Shown piece after piece: positions 44,501 through 52,276 of a stretch of 64,000 nucleotides of DNA (positions are counted from its first letter, which is position 1; every line of letters starts with the position of its first letter). Location: positions 238,911 to 302,910 of the forward strand of contig NZ_WWEO01000039.1 in NCBI RefSeq assembly GCF_009928685.1. The letters run 5' to 3'. This DNA is from Mucilaginibacter agri (GTDB lineage: Bacteria > Bacteroidota > Bacteroidia > Sphingobacteriales > Sphingobacteriaceae). The notes under the pieces were generated by a model. That model searched no databases, was not told the DNA's origin, and saw only the letters and a program-made list of their open reading frames with translations. Made by a program: the position numbers and the translations under genes.

Positions 44501-45316
44501 ATGGCTACTTTAAAAAATTACCTCATTTTATTTGATGCCGAATGCCCGATGTGTAACCTCTATACCAAAGCATTTGTGCAAAGCGGGTTGTTAGATGCTG
44601 AGGGTAGGGCTGCTTACCAAGAGGTAAACCCCGAGATTTGCCCAATGGTGGATAGGCAGCGTGCAGTAAATGAAATTGCCCTAATAAACCAGCAAACGGG
44701 CGAGGTAAGCTATGGTATCAGCAGTTTATTTACGGTTATAGGCGCCGCCATGCCTGTGTTTAAACCGTTGTTCGCTTTCGGTCCTTTTGTTTGGTTAATG
44801 AGTAAGGTTTATGCTTTTATATCTTATAACCGCAGGGTCATTATCCCGGCAACTGGCGATGAAAAATTTCAATACCAACCTACTTTTAAATTGCATTATC
44901 GTATAGCTTACTTACTATTTACATGGGTGGTTACTGCTTTCATACTTACACGTTATGCACGTTTGTTAGGTAATGTGGTACCGGTTGGGGGCAACTACCG
45001 TGAATATTTGATCTGCGGCGGGCAAATTTTTTTTCAGGCAATAGTTATTGGGTTTGTTGCTAAAGGTAAGTTATGGAGTTACCTGGGTAACATGATGACT
45101 ATCTCTTTTGCGGGCGCTTTGTTGCTCTTGCCAATGTGTTTAATAGGGGCTTGGCTGGGAGCTCATCCAATTTTATATACACTGTATTTTATGGTAATAG
45201 CCGGGTTGATGTTCCTCGAGCACATTCGTCGCAGCAAGCTTTTGCACCTGGGTTGGGCACTTACCATTAGCTGGGTATTTTATCGCAGCCTGGTTCTGGT
45301 AGCTATTCTACTTTAA
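44501..45316 (+). CDS. DCC-domain (DUF393) thiol-oxidoreductase fused to a membrane domain
   Basis: 271 residues. N-terminal DCC thioredoxin-like domain (1-110) with LILFDAECPMCNLYTK, in which the CPMC pair is the redox centre. About five transmembrane helices follow between residues 140 and 270. The DCC family takes part in disulfide or haem-linked redox chemistry. First gene of a five-gene operon (44501-47668) behind the GbsR operator. Confidence 0.88.
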   Translation: MATLKNYLILFDAECPMCNLYTKAFVQSGLLDAEGRAAYQEVNPEICPMVDRQRAVNEIALINQQTGEVSYGISSLFTVIGAAMPVFKPLFAFGPFVWLMSKVYAFISYNRRVIIPATGDEKFQYQPTFKLHYRIAYLLFTWVVTAFILTRYARLLGNVVPVGGNYREYLICGGQIFFQAIVIGFVAKGKLWSYLGNMMTISFAGALLLLPMCLIGAWLGAHPILYTLYFMVIAGLMFLEHIRRSKLLHLGWALTISWVFYRSLVLVAILL

Positions 45317-45327
45317 TTTTCAAAATT

Positions 45328-46254
45328 ATGCATTACAAAAAAATTGTGCTGGCTGGTGGTAATGGTTACCTCGGCCGGGTATTGGCTGCGTACTATGCGC
45401 CCCTGGCAAATGAAGTAATTGTACTGGCGCGAAAACCCGAAGTTGCACGGGGCAAAATTAAAACTGTTGTATGGGATGGCATGCATCAGGGCGACTGGGT
45501 ACATGCCCTGGAAGATGCCGAAATGTTGATTAATCTTTGCGGTAAAAATGTGAACTGTCGTTACACGCCTGCCAATCGCAAGGAAATTATAAACTCAAGG
45601 GTTGTACCTACGGCGCTTTTAGGCGAAGTGATTAACAAGCTTACAACCCCACCGCAGCTTTGGATCAACATTACATCTGCCACCATTTACCGCCATGCCG
45701 AAGACCGCGCGCAAGATGAAGATACCGGCGAAATAGGCTACGGCTTCTCTATTGATGTATGCAGAAAGTGGGAAGCTGCGTTTTTTGAAACAGATACTCC
45801 GGCAACCCGAAAAATAGCTTTAAGGATGGGCATAGTTTTAGGCCGCACAGATGGCGTTTTTCCTCGACTGCTGAATCTTGTGAAACTTGGCATGGGCGGC
45901 AAACAAGGAGATGGGCAACAATATGTATCATGGATACATGAGCAGGATGTTGCCAATTGCACCGAATGGCTATTTGAGCACCCGGAAATACAAGGTGTTG
46001 TTAATTGCACTGCACCCGTAGCAATTAAAAATACGGATCTGATGCGTGCCATTCGCCGTGCCTACGGCATTCCGGTTGGTCTTACAACGCCCGCTTGGCT
46101 GCTCGCTATTGGCGCTCGAGTAATTAGAACGGAAACAGAACTGATCTTGAAAAGCCGTTGGGTTGCACCTAAGCGATTGCTCGATAGTGGTTATCATTTC
46201 CGATTCGCACAGGCAGAGCATGCCATTAAAGATATTCTCAGCATCCGCATTTGA
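45328..46254 (+). CDS. TIGR01777-family NAD(P)-binding epimerase (SDR39U1-like)
   Basis: 308 residues. Rossmann motif LAGGNGYLGRVLA at 7-19, NLCGKNVNCRYTPANRKEIINSR, WINITSATIYRHAEDRAQDE, and a C-terminal domain with GVVNCTAPVAIKNTDLMRAIRRAYG and a late DUF1731-type end. The family is often next to membrane or redox genes. Substrate unknown. Overlaps the next reading frame's upstream extension; the two genes are about 50 bases apart with the chosen starts. Confidence 0.92.
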   Translation: MHYKKIVLAGGNGYLGRVLAAYYAPLANEVIVLARKPEVARGKIKTVVWDGMHQGDWVHALEDAEMLINLCGKNVNCRYTPANRKEIINSRVVPTALLGEVINKLTTPPQLWINITSATIYRHAEDRAQDEDTGEIGYGFSIDVCRKWEAAFFETDTPATRKIALRMGIVLGRTDGVFPRLLNLVKLGMGGKQGDGQQYVSWIHEQDVANCTEWLFEHPEIQGVVNCTAPVAIKNTDLMRAIRRAYGIPVGLTTPAWLLAIGARVIRTETELILKSRWVAPKRLLDSGYHFRFAQAEHAIKDILSIRI

Positions 46255-46304
46255 AAAAATCGTTACATCAAATAATTATAAGATATTTAACCCTCAACCT
46301 AATC

Positions 46305-47213
46305 ATGAAACAAATTTTCACCCCCCTGATTAAAGGCTACCTCTTCTCTAATTTATTCGCCTTTGCTTTAATGGGCATCACTAAGTTATTTATACCGTCT
46401 AGTGATAGCGTATTGATTTTTTCCGAATTTGTGATCATTCCCTTTTTAATGGGTATCATCAGCACCTGGTTTTGGCGTAAACGCGAATTACGCAGCCGTC
46501 GCCTAATGTGGTACTCGTGTATTAACGTTTTTATCGCCATCGGATTAAGTGCATTGTTTTTGAAAGAGGGAAGTATTTGCCTCCTTATTGTATCGCCATT
46601 GCTATGGACTTTTATTACCGCCGGAGCATTTGCCGGACAAAAAATGTTCGAGCGTAGTAACAATACACTTAATATAAGCGTGGTGGCTTTATTGTTGCTC
46701 ATTTTTGTGGCCGACTCTCTTTCACAACACAATTACGAGAACGAAGTATCAGACCAAATGGTTATTAACGCGCCTGTGAGTGAAGTATGGCAGCACGTAG
46801 TTGCGTTTAAACGCATTAAGAAGGAAAATAAATACTGGCTTTTCAAAATAGGGATGCCAAGCCCGGTAGAGTCGACAGTTGATGGCTATCATCTGGGTGC
46901 CAAACGCAAGTGCATTTTTAGTAATGGCTACACCTTCGATGAAAAGATAGTAACCTACAATGTTAACCAAAACCTCACCTTCGATGTAACCCATCAACCT
47001 CGAGACCCGGAAATTATGGGCCATATTGATATTCTGCGCGGCCAGTTTTTGCTGAAAGACAACGGCGATAACACCACTACGCTTATCGGTAATAGCTGGT
47101 ATAGGTTGTATGTATTTCCGGTTTGGTATTACGATATCTGGGCGCAAAGCATTACCCGGAATGTACACCTGCGCGTAATGGAACATATTAAAGAACTGAG
47201 CGAGAATAAATAG
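46305..47213 (+). CDS. Four-helix membrane protein with SRPBCC domain
   Basis: 302 residues from the ATG at 46305. A frame extension using a TTG inside the previous gene's stop region (46251) is less likely. Four hydrophobic helices cover residues 10-150 (near 15-35, 42-60, 75-92, 98-118). Residues 160-300 are an SRPBCC/polyketide-cyclase-like domain (MVINAPVSEVWQHVVAFKRI, GAKRKCIFSNGYTFDEKIV, WYRLYVFPVWYYDIW). Presumably binds a hydrophobic ligand at the membrane. Confidence 0.82.
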   Translation: MKQIFTPLIKGYLFSNLFAFALMGITKLFIPSSDSVLIFSEFVIIPFLMGIISTWFWRKRELRSRRLMWYSCINVFIAIGLSALFLKEGSICLLIVSPLLWTFITAGAFAGQKMFERSNNTLNISVVALLLLIFVADSLSQHNYENEVSDQMVINAPVSEVWQHVVAFKRIKKENKYWLFKIGMPSPVESTVDGYHLGAKRKCIFSNGYTFDEKIVTYNVNQNLTFDVTHQPRDPEIMGHIDILRGQFLLKDNGDNTTTLIGNSWYRLYVFPVWYYDIWAQSITRNVHLRVMEHIKELSENK

Positions 47214-47215
47214 AC

Positions 47216-47668
47216 ATGTTTAGCTTCGTGATCCGTTATTTTGGTTTTCTGAAATTTGTACCCGGCCTGGCCCTGGTGTTCGACAATTGGTTGAAGATTC
47301 ATACGCTGTTAACCAGACCCGATCTGTTGGATTGGTTGGACGCTATCGAAACAGAGGCTGATAAGTGGGAAAATGTTACCATTAGCACCCACAAATACGG
47401 CGGCACGCAATTTAACTACGGCGGCAAAGAGATAGGCCATATCCACAGCAACGGCTTATTGGATATGTTGCTGAGCCGCAGTATTAAACAGCAACTGATG
47501 CAGCAGGGTAGGATCCAAGATCATCACTCGTTTAAAAATACCGGGTGGATCAGTTTCTATATCCACACTAAACGCGACGCAGGTTACGCTTTGCACCTTT
47601 TACAAATAGGGCACGAAAGGCTAAGCAAAGGTAGCGTCAGCAACATTTGCCTGCCTGAAGCATATTAA
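47216..47668 (+). CDS. DUF5519 (luciferase-domain) family protein
   Basis: 150 residues. The segment ISTHKYGGTQFNYGGKEIGHIHSNGLLDMLL and NTGWISFYIHTKRDAGYALHLLQIGHERL matches the small DUF5519 'luciferase domain' family, which is structurally unrelated to light-producing enzymes as far as is known. Two bases behind the SRPBCC gene. Role unknown. Confidence 0.8.
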   Translation: MFSFVIRYFGFLKFVPGLALVFDNWLKIHTLLTRPDLLDWLDAIETEADKWENVTISTHKYGGTQFNYGGKEIGHIHSNGLLDMLLSRSIKQQLMQQGRIQDHHSFKNTGWISFYIHTKRDAGYALHLLQIGHERLSKGSVSNICLPEAY

Positions 47669-47676
47669 TAACTTTG
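47669..47676 (+). promoter_or_regulatory. -7 element upstream of the Nudix remnant and nadV
   Basis: TAACTTTG matches TAnnTTTG and ends five bases before the remnant's ATG. With the Nudix gene lost, it may now drive nadV. Confidence 0.45.
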
Positions 47677-47681
47677 TACGT

Positions 47682-47875
47682 ATGCCATCGCTTCAAAATA
47701 TTAAAGTAGCTGTAGACGCCGTTGTATTTGGCTATACCTCAAAAGACGGATTATCTATATTGTTGATTGATCGGGATTAGTTCATCGATTACCGCAGTTG
47801 ATAGCTGATGAGCAAACCACTACCGAGCACCTAGGTTTATTTAATCATATCATCAACAAATACCTCAACAAATAA
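47682..47875 (+). pseudogene. Remnant of a Nudix/NrtR-like gene, fused to an unidentified 3' end
   Basis: The ATG at 47682 opens 32 codons (MPSLQNIKVAVDAVVFGY, then DGLSILLIDRD) and a TAG. This is the usual first strand pair of Nudix proteins of the NrtR type, which regulate NAD synthesis, but the Nudix box is missing. From 47780 another frame reads HRLPQLIADEQTTTEHLGLF and on to a TAA at 47873-47875, looking like the C-terminus of a protein I do not recognise. An internal deletion is the simplest explanation. Confidence 0.65.
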
Positions 47876-47879
47876 TACC

Positions 47880-49292
47880 ATGAAACGCGAAAACCTGATA
47901 CTGTTGGCCGATGCTTATAAATATGCACACCACAAGTTTTACTATCCCGGTACTACGCAGATTTATAGTTACCTCGAAAGTCGTGGTGGTATGTTTGATG
48001 AAACCATATTTTTTGGTCTGCAATATTTTTTGAAAGAATACCTCGAAGGCCCGGCTTTTACGCAGGTTGATATTGATGAAGCCGATGATTTTCTGAAACA
48101 GGTGTTTGGCCGCGATGATGTGTTTGATCGGTCTAAATTTCAATACATATTGGATAAATACAACGGCCATTTACCCGTAAAAATTAAAGCCGTAGCCGAG
48201 GGTACAGCAGTGCCAACCAGTAATGTGCTGATGACCATCGAGAATACCGACCCCGAGTGCTATTGGCTAACCAACTTTTTAGAAACCCTTTTAATGCAGG
48301 TGTGGTACCCATGCACCGTAGCTACTTTAAGCAAGGAGATAAAAAAAGTAGTTACCCAATATTACCACGAAACGGCAACAGATGGCGCCGAAGCGGGTAT
48401 TGATTTTGTGCTGAACGATTTTGGCTTTCGCGGGGTGAGTAGCGTGGAGAGTGCCAAAATTGGTGGCGCGGCGCACCTTCTAAATTTTAAGGGAAGTGAT
48501 AACCTGGCCGGCTCTGGCATGGCCATCAAGTATTACAATGCGCAAAAGGTTTATGGCTTAAGTATCCCGGCTACTGAGCACAGCATTTGTACCTTGCTTG
48601 GTCGCGAAGGCGAGTTGGAAGTATTTAAGCATGTGCTCAGGACTTTCCCAACCGGCACTATTGCTTGCGTGTCTGACAGCTACAATATTTTCCGCGCATG
48701 TAACGAGTACTGGGGCGAGGAGTTAAGGGACGAAATATTGAACCGCGACGGTACGCTGGTGATTCGTCCCGATAGCGGCGACCCTATCCGCACGCTGCTC
48801 GAGATCTTTGAGATATTGTTCAACAAATTTGGCTTTGCAGAAAATGCCAAAGGCTATAAAGTATTGCCACCACAAATTAGAGTAATACAAGGCGATGGGG
48901 TAAATTATGATGCCATAAAGCAAATTTATCAGGCACTAAAAGCCAACAGTATTAGTGCCGAAAACCTGGTGCTGGGAATGGGTGGTGCATTACTGCAAAA
49001 GGTTGATCGCGATACACAAAAGTTTGCGCTTAAATGCAGCGCCGCTGTAATTGATGGCGCAGCCGTTGCGGTTGAGAAAAGCCCGACTGAAATGGATGCC
49101 AATGGTATTATTACCCCAAGTTTTAAAAAGAGCAAAGCAGGCAGGTTGAAATTGGTGAAAACAGCCGAGGGTTTTAAAACAGTTACCCAAAACGAATTGC
49201 CCGAGCTAAAAGATGAGCTTAAAATAGTATTTGAGAATGGTACACTGATAAATCCTGTTACTTTTGAGACGGTAATTGCTAACGCCCGATAA
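47880..49292 (+). CDS. nadV: Nicotinamide phosphoribosyltransferase (NAMPT/NadV)
   Basis: Makes NMN from nicotinamide and PRPP. 470 residues. Start region LLADAYKYAHHKFYYPGTTQIYSY matches the NAMPT N-terminus. Active-site segments are intact: DFGFRGVSSVESAKIGGAAH (Asp that binds nicotinamide), IPATEHSICTLLG (phosphorylated His in human NAMPT), and VIRPDSGDP. It is five bases from the PRPP-synthetase-like gene. NadV gives the cell a direct route that bypasses nicotinamide deamidation. Confidence 0.96.
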   Translation: MKRENLILLADAYKYAHHKFYYPGTTQIYSYLESRGGMFDETIFFGLQYFLKEYLEGPAFTQVDIDEADDFLKQVFGRDDVFDRSKFQYILDKYNGHLPVKIKAVAEGTAVPTSNVLMTIENTDPECYWLTNFLETLLMQVWYPCTVATLSKEIKKVVTQYYHETATDGAEAGIDFVLNDFGFRGVSSVESAKIGGAAHLLNFKGSDNLAGSGMAIKYYNAQKVYGLSIPATEHSICTLLGREGELEVFKHVLRTFPTGTIACVSDSYNIFRACNEYWGEELRDEILNRDGTLVIRPDSGDPIRTLLEIFEILFNKFGFAENAKGYKVLPPQIRVIQGDGVNYDAIKQIYQALKANSISAENLVLGMGGALLQKVDRDTQKFALKCSAAVIDGAAVAVEKSPTEMDANGIITPSFKKSKAGRLKLVKTAEGFKTVTQNELPELKDELKIVFENGTLINPVTFETVIANAR

Positions 49293-49296
49293 TACA

Positions 49297-50202
49297 ATGA
49301 AAAAGATCTTATTCCACACCAAAGCCTATAAATACCTGGCCGAAAAAATATTGGCCGAAAGTGATTTTGAGAAAGGCGAACTGGAGCTTAATTATTTTAC
49401 GGATGGCGAGCGTTACCAGCGGATTCTTACACCTATTGAAGGCCGGGATGTTATCATTATAGGCGGCACCGTTTCCGATGAAGCAACGATGGAACTCTTT
49501 GACCTGGCTTGCTCGCTGGCCAGCTATGGTGCCAATTCGCTGGCTTTAATTGTACCTTACTTTGGCTATTCTACCATGGAACGCGCCGTGTTGCCCCGCG
49601 AAATTGTGACCGCTAAGACCCGGGCACGTTTGCTTTCGGCCATACCAAAATGTAACCGTGGCAATAAAATATTTTTGTTCGATCTGCATTCAGAAGGTAT
49701 CCAATACTATTTCGAAAACGAAATGTACCCGGTGCATATTTACTGTAAAGACATTGTGTTGAAGGCTGCACGCGAGTATGGCGGCAGCGACTTTGTAATG
49801 GCCAGCACCGATGCAGGCAGGGCTAAATGGGTAGAATCATTAGCTAATGACCTTGGCGTAAACGCTGCCTTTATCCTTAAAAGGCGCCTCAAAGGCGACC
49901 ATACCGAGGTAAGCGCCATCAATGCCGATGTAGAAGGAAAAACGGTGATTATTTATGATGATATGATCCGCTCGGGAGGAAGTATTATCAACGCCGCTCA
50001 AACTTATAAAAATGCCGGAGCAACGGATATTGTGGTGATTACCACTCACGGGCTGTTTGTAAATGACGGTGTACAAAAACTCAAAAATTGCGGCCTCATT
50101 AGCAAACTCATCTGCACGGATTCGCACCCCAATACGCAGTGTTTTAATGATGAGTTTATAGAGGTACGGAGTTTAGCTAGTTTGATAGGAGAGGTGTTGT
50201 AA
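49297..50202 (+). CDS. Divergent ribose-phosphate pyrophosphokinase-like enzyme
   Basis: 301 residues from the ATG at 49297. Overall two-domain phosphoribosyltransferase fold of Prs: YFTDGERYQRI, SLALIVPYFGYSTMERAVLPREIVTAKTRARLL, FLFDLHSEGIQYYF, and a PRPP loop VIIYDDMIRSGGSIINAAQ. Differences from housekeeping Prs are the replacement of YARQDRK by YSTMERA and DDMIDTAGT by DDMIRSGGS. Coupled to nadV, it probably supplies PRPP; it could also be an ADP-ribose pyrophosphate synthetase of the NARP1 type. The stop codon directly abuts the converging ARH gene. Confidence 0.85.
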   Translation: MKKILFHTKAYKYLAEKILAESDFEKGELELNYFTDGERYQRILTPIEGRDVIIIGGTVSDEATMELFDLACSLASYGANSLALIVPYFGYSTMERAVLPREIVTAKTRARLLSAIPKCNRGNKIFLFDLHSEGIQYYFENEMYPVHIYCKDIVLKAAREYGGSDFVMASTDAGRAKWVESLANDLGVNAAFILKRRLKGDHTEVSAINADVEGKTVIIYDDMIRSGGSIINAAQTYKNAGATDIVVITTHGLFVNDGVQKLKNCGLISKLICTDSHPNTQCFNDEFIEVRSLASLIGEVL

Positions 50203-51159
50203 CTATCTATAAGATAAATTATTAATCATCCTCATCGCCAGGTCTTCAATATCATCTTTGCGTGCAATTTGCGTAAGCCAGCTTTTGGGAATATTTTGAT
50301 AACCGTATAATAAGCCGGCCAGACCTCCTGTAACGGCGGCTGTCGTATCGGTATCGCCACCTAAATTTACTGCCTTTAGTATTGCATCTTTATAATTATC
50401 GGTAGTAAGTAGGCACCAGATGCTCGCCTCTAAAGTATGGAGTACATAGCCGCTGCTTCTTATTTTTTCTTCCGGTATCAGCTCTATTCTATCAATCAAT
50501 AATCTATCAAATAAAGTTTTTTCGGTGTTAATGCCCAATGATTGTAAATGATCGGCTATGACTTTTTGAAGGTTATTATAAATTTCGAACTTATCGCTAC
50601 CATTGAGTAAACCTAATGCAAACTCTAAATAGTAGAAGCAGGCGATAGCCGATCGCACGTGCCCGTGTGTAATGGATGATACTTGTTTAGTAATCTGATA
50701 CCTTTCGGCAATGGGTTTGTTGAAGATGTGCAGCACTAAAGGAAGTATCCGCATGAGTGAACCATTACCATTACTTTCCTCTCCGAAATCACCTGCCAAA
50801 TCTGGCTGAACGCCTTTTAATAATCTATCGATGGCGTGTTGAGTCGTTATACCTACATCAAAAACCTCATTTCGCGCCGTCCAGTAATTGTTATACCGCC
50901 AGTTAATAAATTTTTGTGCGATATCCTTTAAGTTGAAGCCCGATGCAATGCTTTCGGCAAGGCAAAAGGTTAACGAGGTGTCGTCTGAAAATGTACCTGG
51001 CGGCATACCGTAGGTGCCGTAGCCTACCATATCAATTGCCGGCATTTTTTTTATTTCTTCACGGCTTTTAAATTCGAAGGGTACTCCAACAGCATCGCCT
51101 ATGGCAACACCAAACAAAATAGATTTGCAGATATCTAGTGAAGGGTAGAGTTCGGGCAT
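50203..51159 (-). CDS. ADP-ribosylglycohydrolase (ARH/DraG family)
   Basis: Removes ADP-ribose from proteins or other acceptors. 318 residues. Metal-binding motifs are FGVAIGDAVGVPFEF, TFSDDTSLTFCLAE (D-D-T) and NLGGDTDTTAAVTGGLAGLLYG. It starts three bases after kptA and is convergent with the Prs-like gene with no gap. The target is unknown; DNA, RNA and protein ADP-ribose are all possible. Confidence 0.95.
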   Translation of the reverse strand: MPELYPSLDICKSILFGVAIGDAVGVPFEFKSREEIKKMPAIDMVGYGTYGMPPGTFSDDTSLTFCLAESIASGFNLKDIAQKFINWRYNNYWTARNEVFDVGITTQHAIDRLLKGVQPDLAGDFGEESNGNGSLMRILPLVLHIFNKPIAERYQITKQVSSITHGHVRSAIACFYYLEFALGLLNGSDKFEIYNNLQKVIADHLQSLGINTEKTLFDRLLIDRIELIPEEKIRSSGYVLHTLEASIWCLLTTDNYKDAILKAVNLGGDTDTTAAVTGGLAGLLYGYQNIPKSWLTQIARKDDIEDLAMRMINNLSYR

Positions 51160-51162
51160 TTA

Positions 51163-51714
51163 TTAGGCTTTTAAACTTAAATAGCTGGCCGGCACATGGT
51201 CTGTTAGCCACACACCGTTTTCTGAAATAAAGAAAGTATAGCCGTCTCGATGCATAGCCATCGTATCAACAGTTAAAACAACAGGCTTGCCGTGGCGTTG
51301 GCCTACTTTAACAGCTGTTTCTAAATCGCTGCTGAGGTGTACGTGTTGGCGGTTGCGTTTGTCCAGGCCGCTATTTAAAATGGCATCTACACTTTGGCTC
51401 CCAGTGCCATGATATAGTATAACAGGTGGTATTTGCGGCGAATAACCTAACTCAATTGAAACAGAATGCCCTTGACTGGCGCGTATACGTGTGTGGTCTT
51501 CGTTAAATGCGAAGCGTTTCTTGGCATTACTTTCTACTATGTGGTTCAATGCATCGTAGGTTATTGGGGTGCCGTGGTTGGTTAACTTGTTAAGTAGCTC
51601 GTCTACCGCAACCCAACCTTGTTCGTCCAGCGTTATACCAATAGCCTCTGGTTGGTGACGTAACACCAGACTCAAAAATTTACTGATCTGCGTATTCTCT
51701 TTTTCGGTTATCAT
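51163..51714 (-). CDS. kptA: RNA 2'-phosphotransferase KptA/Tpt1
   Basis: Transfers a 2'-phosphate from RNA to NAD+, giving ADP-ribose 1'',2''-cyclic phosphate and nicotinamide. 183 residues. The N-terminal winged-helix part has LSLVLRHQPEAIGITLDEQG and the ADP-ribosyltransferase part has RIRASQGHS, ILYHGTGSQSVDAILNSGL and RQHVHLSSD; the catalytic Arg-His-Arg-Arg set is visible. Three bases upstream of the ARH gene. A four-tRNA array lies about 200 bases upstream on the same strand. Confidence 0.95.
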   Translation of the reverse strand: MITEKENTQISKFLSLVLRHQPEAIGITLDEQGWVAVDELLNKLTNHGTPITYDALNHIVESNAKKRFAFNEDHTRIRASQGHSVSIELGYSPQIPPVILYHGTGSQSVDAILNSGLDKRNRQHVHLSSDLETAVKVGQRHGKPVVLTVDTMAMHRDGYTFFISENGVWLTDHVPASYLSLKA

Positions 51715-51826
51715 AACGGCTAAATTTAAATTAAAAATTCAACCTATAACGGGGCAGTAACCGAACATTTTCAAGAAGGTGATTTAAGCTTTGCATCCAA
51801 GATAGGTTGGCGTGTAGAACGGCATA

Positions 51827-51870
51827 ATTCGATTGTTAAATAAAGAAATTTCTTTATTTAACAATCGAAT
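51827..51870. repeat. Perfect 44-base palindrome without loop
   Basis: ATTCGATTGTTAAATAAAG at the left end is mirrored exactly at the right end, with the axis at 51848/51849. It lies between kptA and the tRNA array. The core AAATAAAGAAATTTCT recurs once at 52388-52403 on the other side of the tRNAs. Confidence 0.85.
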
Positions 51871-51910
51871 CCCATTCCCGTATTCTGATAAGATTACAGG
51901 TAATAAAAAG

Positions 51911-51981
51911 CTTTCCTACATGGATTCGAACCACGACCGTCAGAGCCAGAATCTGATGTGCTACCGTTACACCATAGGAAA
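51911..51981 (-). tRNA. tRNA-Gln (CTG)
   Basis: Acceptor TTTCCTA/TAGGAAA with weak T1-A72 and discriminator G, as expected for Gln. Anticodon stem-loop TCAGA TTCTGGC TCTGA gives CTG. T-arm CGTGG TTCGAAT CCATG. 71 bases, no encoded CCA. Last tRNA of the array. Confidence 0.92.
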
Positions 51982-51989
51982 ATAAAATG

Positions 51990-52063
51990 AGGTCGGTACA
52001 AGATTCGAACTTGCGAATAATTCTTTTGCAGAGAACTCCCTTAAACCACTCGGGTAACCGACC
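51990..52063 (-). tRNA. tRNA-Cys (GCA)
   Basis: Acceptor GGTCGGT/ACCGACC with discriminator T, the Cys identity base. Anticodon stem-loop GTTCT CTGCAAA AGAAT gives GCA. T-arm GCAAG TTCGAAT CTTGT. 74 bases, no encoded CCA. Confidence 0.92.
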
Positions 52064-52072
52064 TTTTGTTTG

Positions 52073-52145
52073 TGGAAATAACAGGACTTGAACCTGTAAC
52101 CGGCACCGTATAAGGGTGTTGCTCTAACCGTTGAGCTACATTTCC
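52073..52145 (-). tRNA. tRNA with anticodon TAT (Ile, AUA-reading)
   Basis: Acceptor GGAAATG/TATTTCC with one wobble pair, discriminator A, D-arm GCTC AACGGTTA GAGC. Anticodon loop CTTATAC reads TAT, which would decode AUA. The anticodon stem has a mismatched first pair (A-C). T-arm ACAGG TTCAAGT CCTGT. 73 bases, no encoded CCA. Confidence 0.8.
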
Positions 52146-52159
52146 AATTAATAAAACAG

Positions 52160-52233
52160 TAGGGTAACCCGGACTCGAACCGGGAGCCTCCACATCCCAA
52201 ATGTGGTAATCTGACCAATTGATATACTACCCT
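52160..52233 (-). tRNA. tRNA-Pro (TGG), divergent acceptor and D-arm
   Basis: Anticodon stem-loop CCACA TTTGGGA TGTGG gives TGG. T-arm CCCGG TTCGAGT CCGGG. The acceptor starts A1-T72 (AGGGTAG/TTACCCT) where bacterial Pro tRNAs normally have C1-G72, and the D-stem (TATC/GATT) has a mismatch. 74 bases, no encoded CCA. First tRNA of the array. Confidence 0.85.
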
Positions 52234-52239
52234 GAAAAC

Positions 52240-52276
52240 AAAAAATCCCCTTAGGTTATCTAAGAGGATTTGAAGT
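52240..52276 (-). terminator. Hairpin with T-tract just ahead of the tRNA array
   Basis: On the minus strand AATCCTCTTAG and CTAAGGGGATT pair and are followed by TTTTTTGTTTTC, immediately before tRNA-Pro. It would end a minus-strand transcript entering from the right, or act as an attenuator or processing site for the array. Confidence 0.6.
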
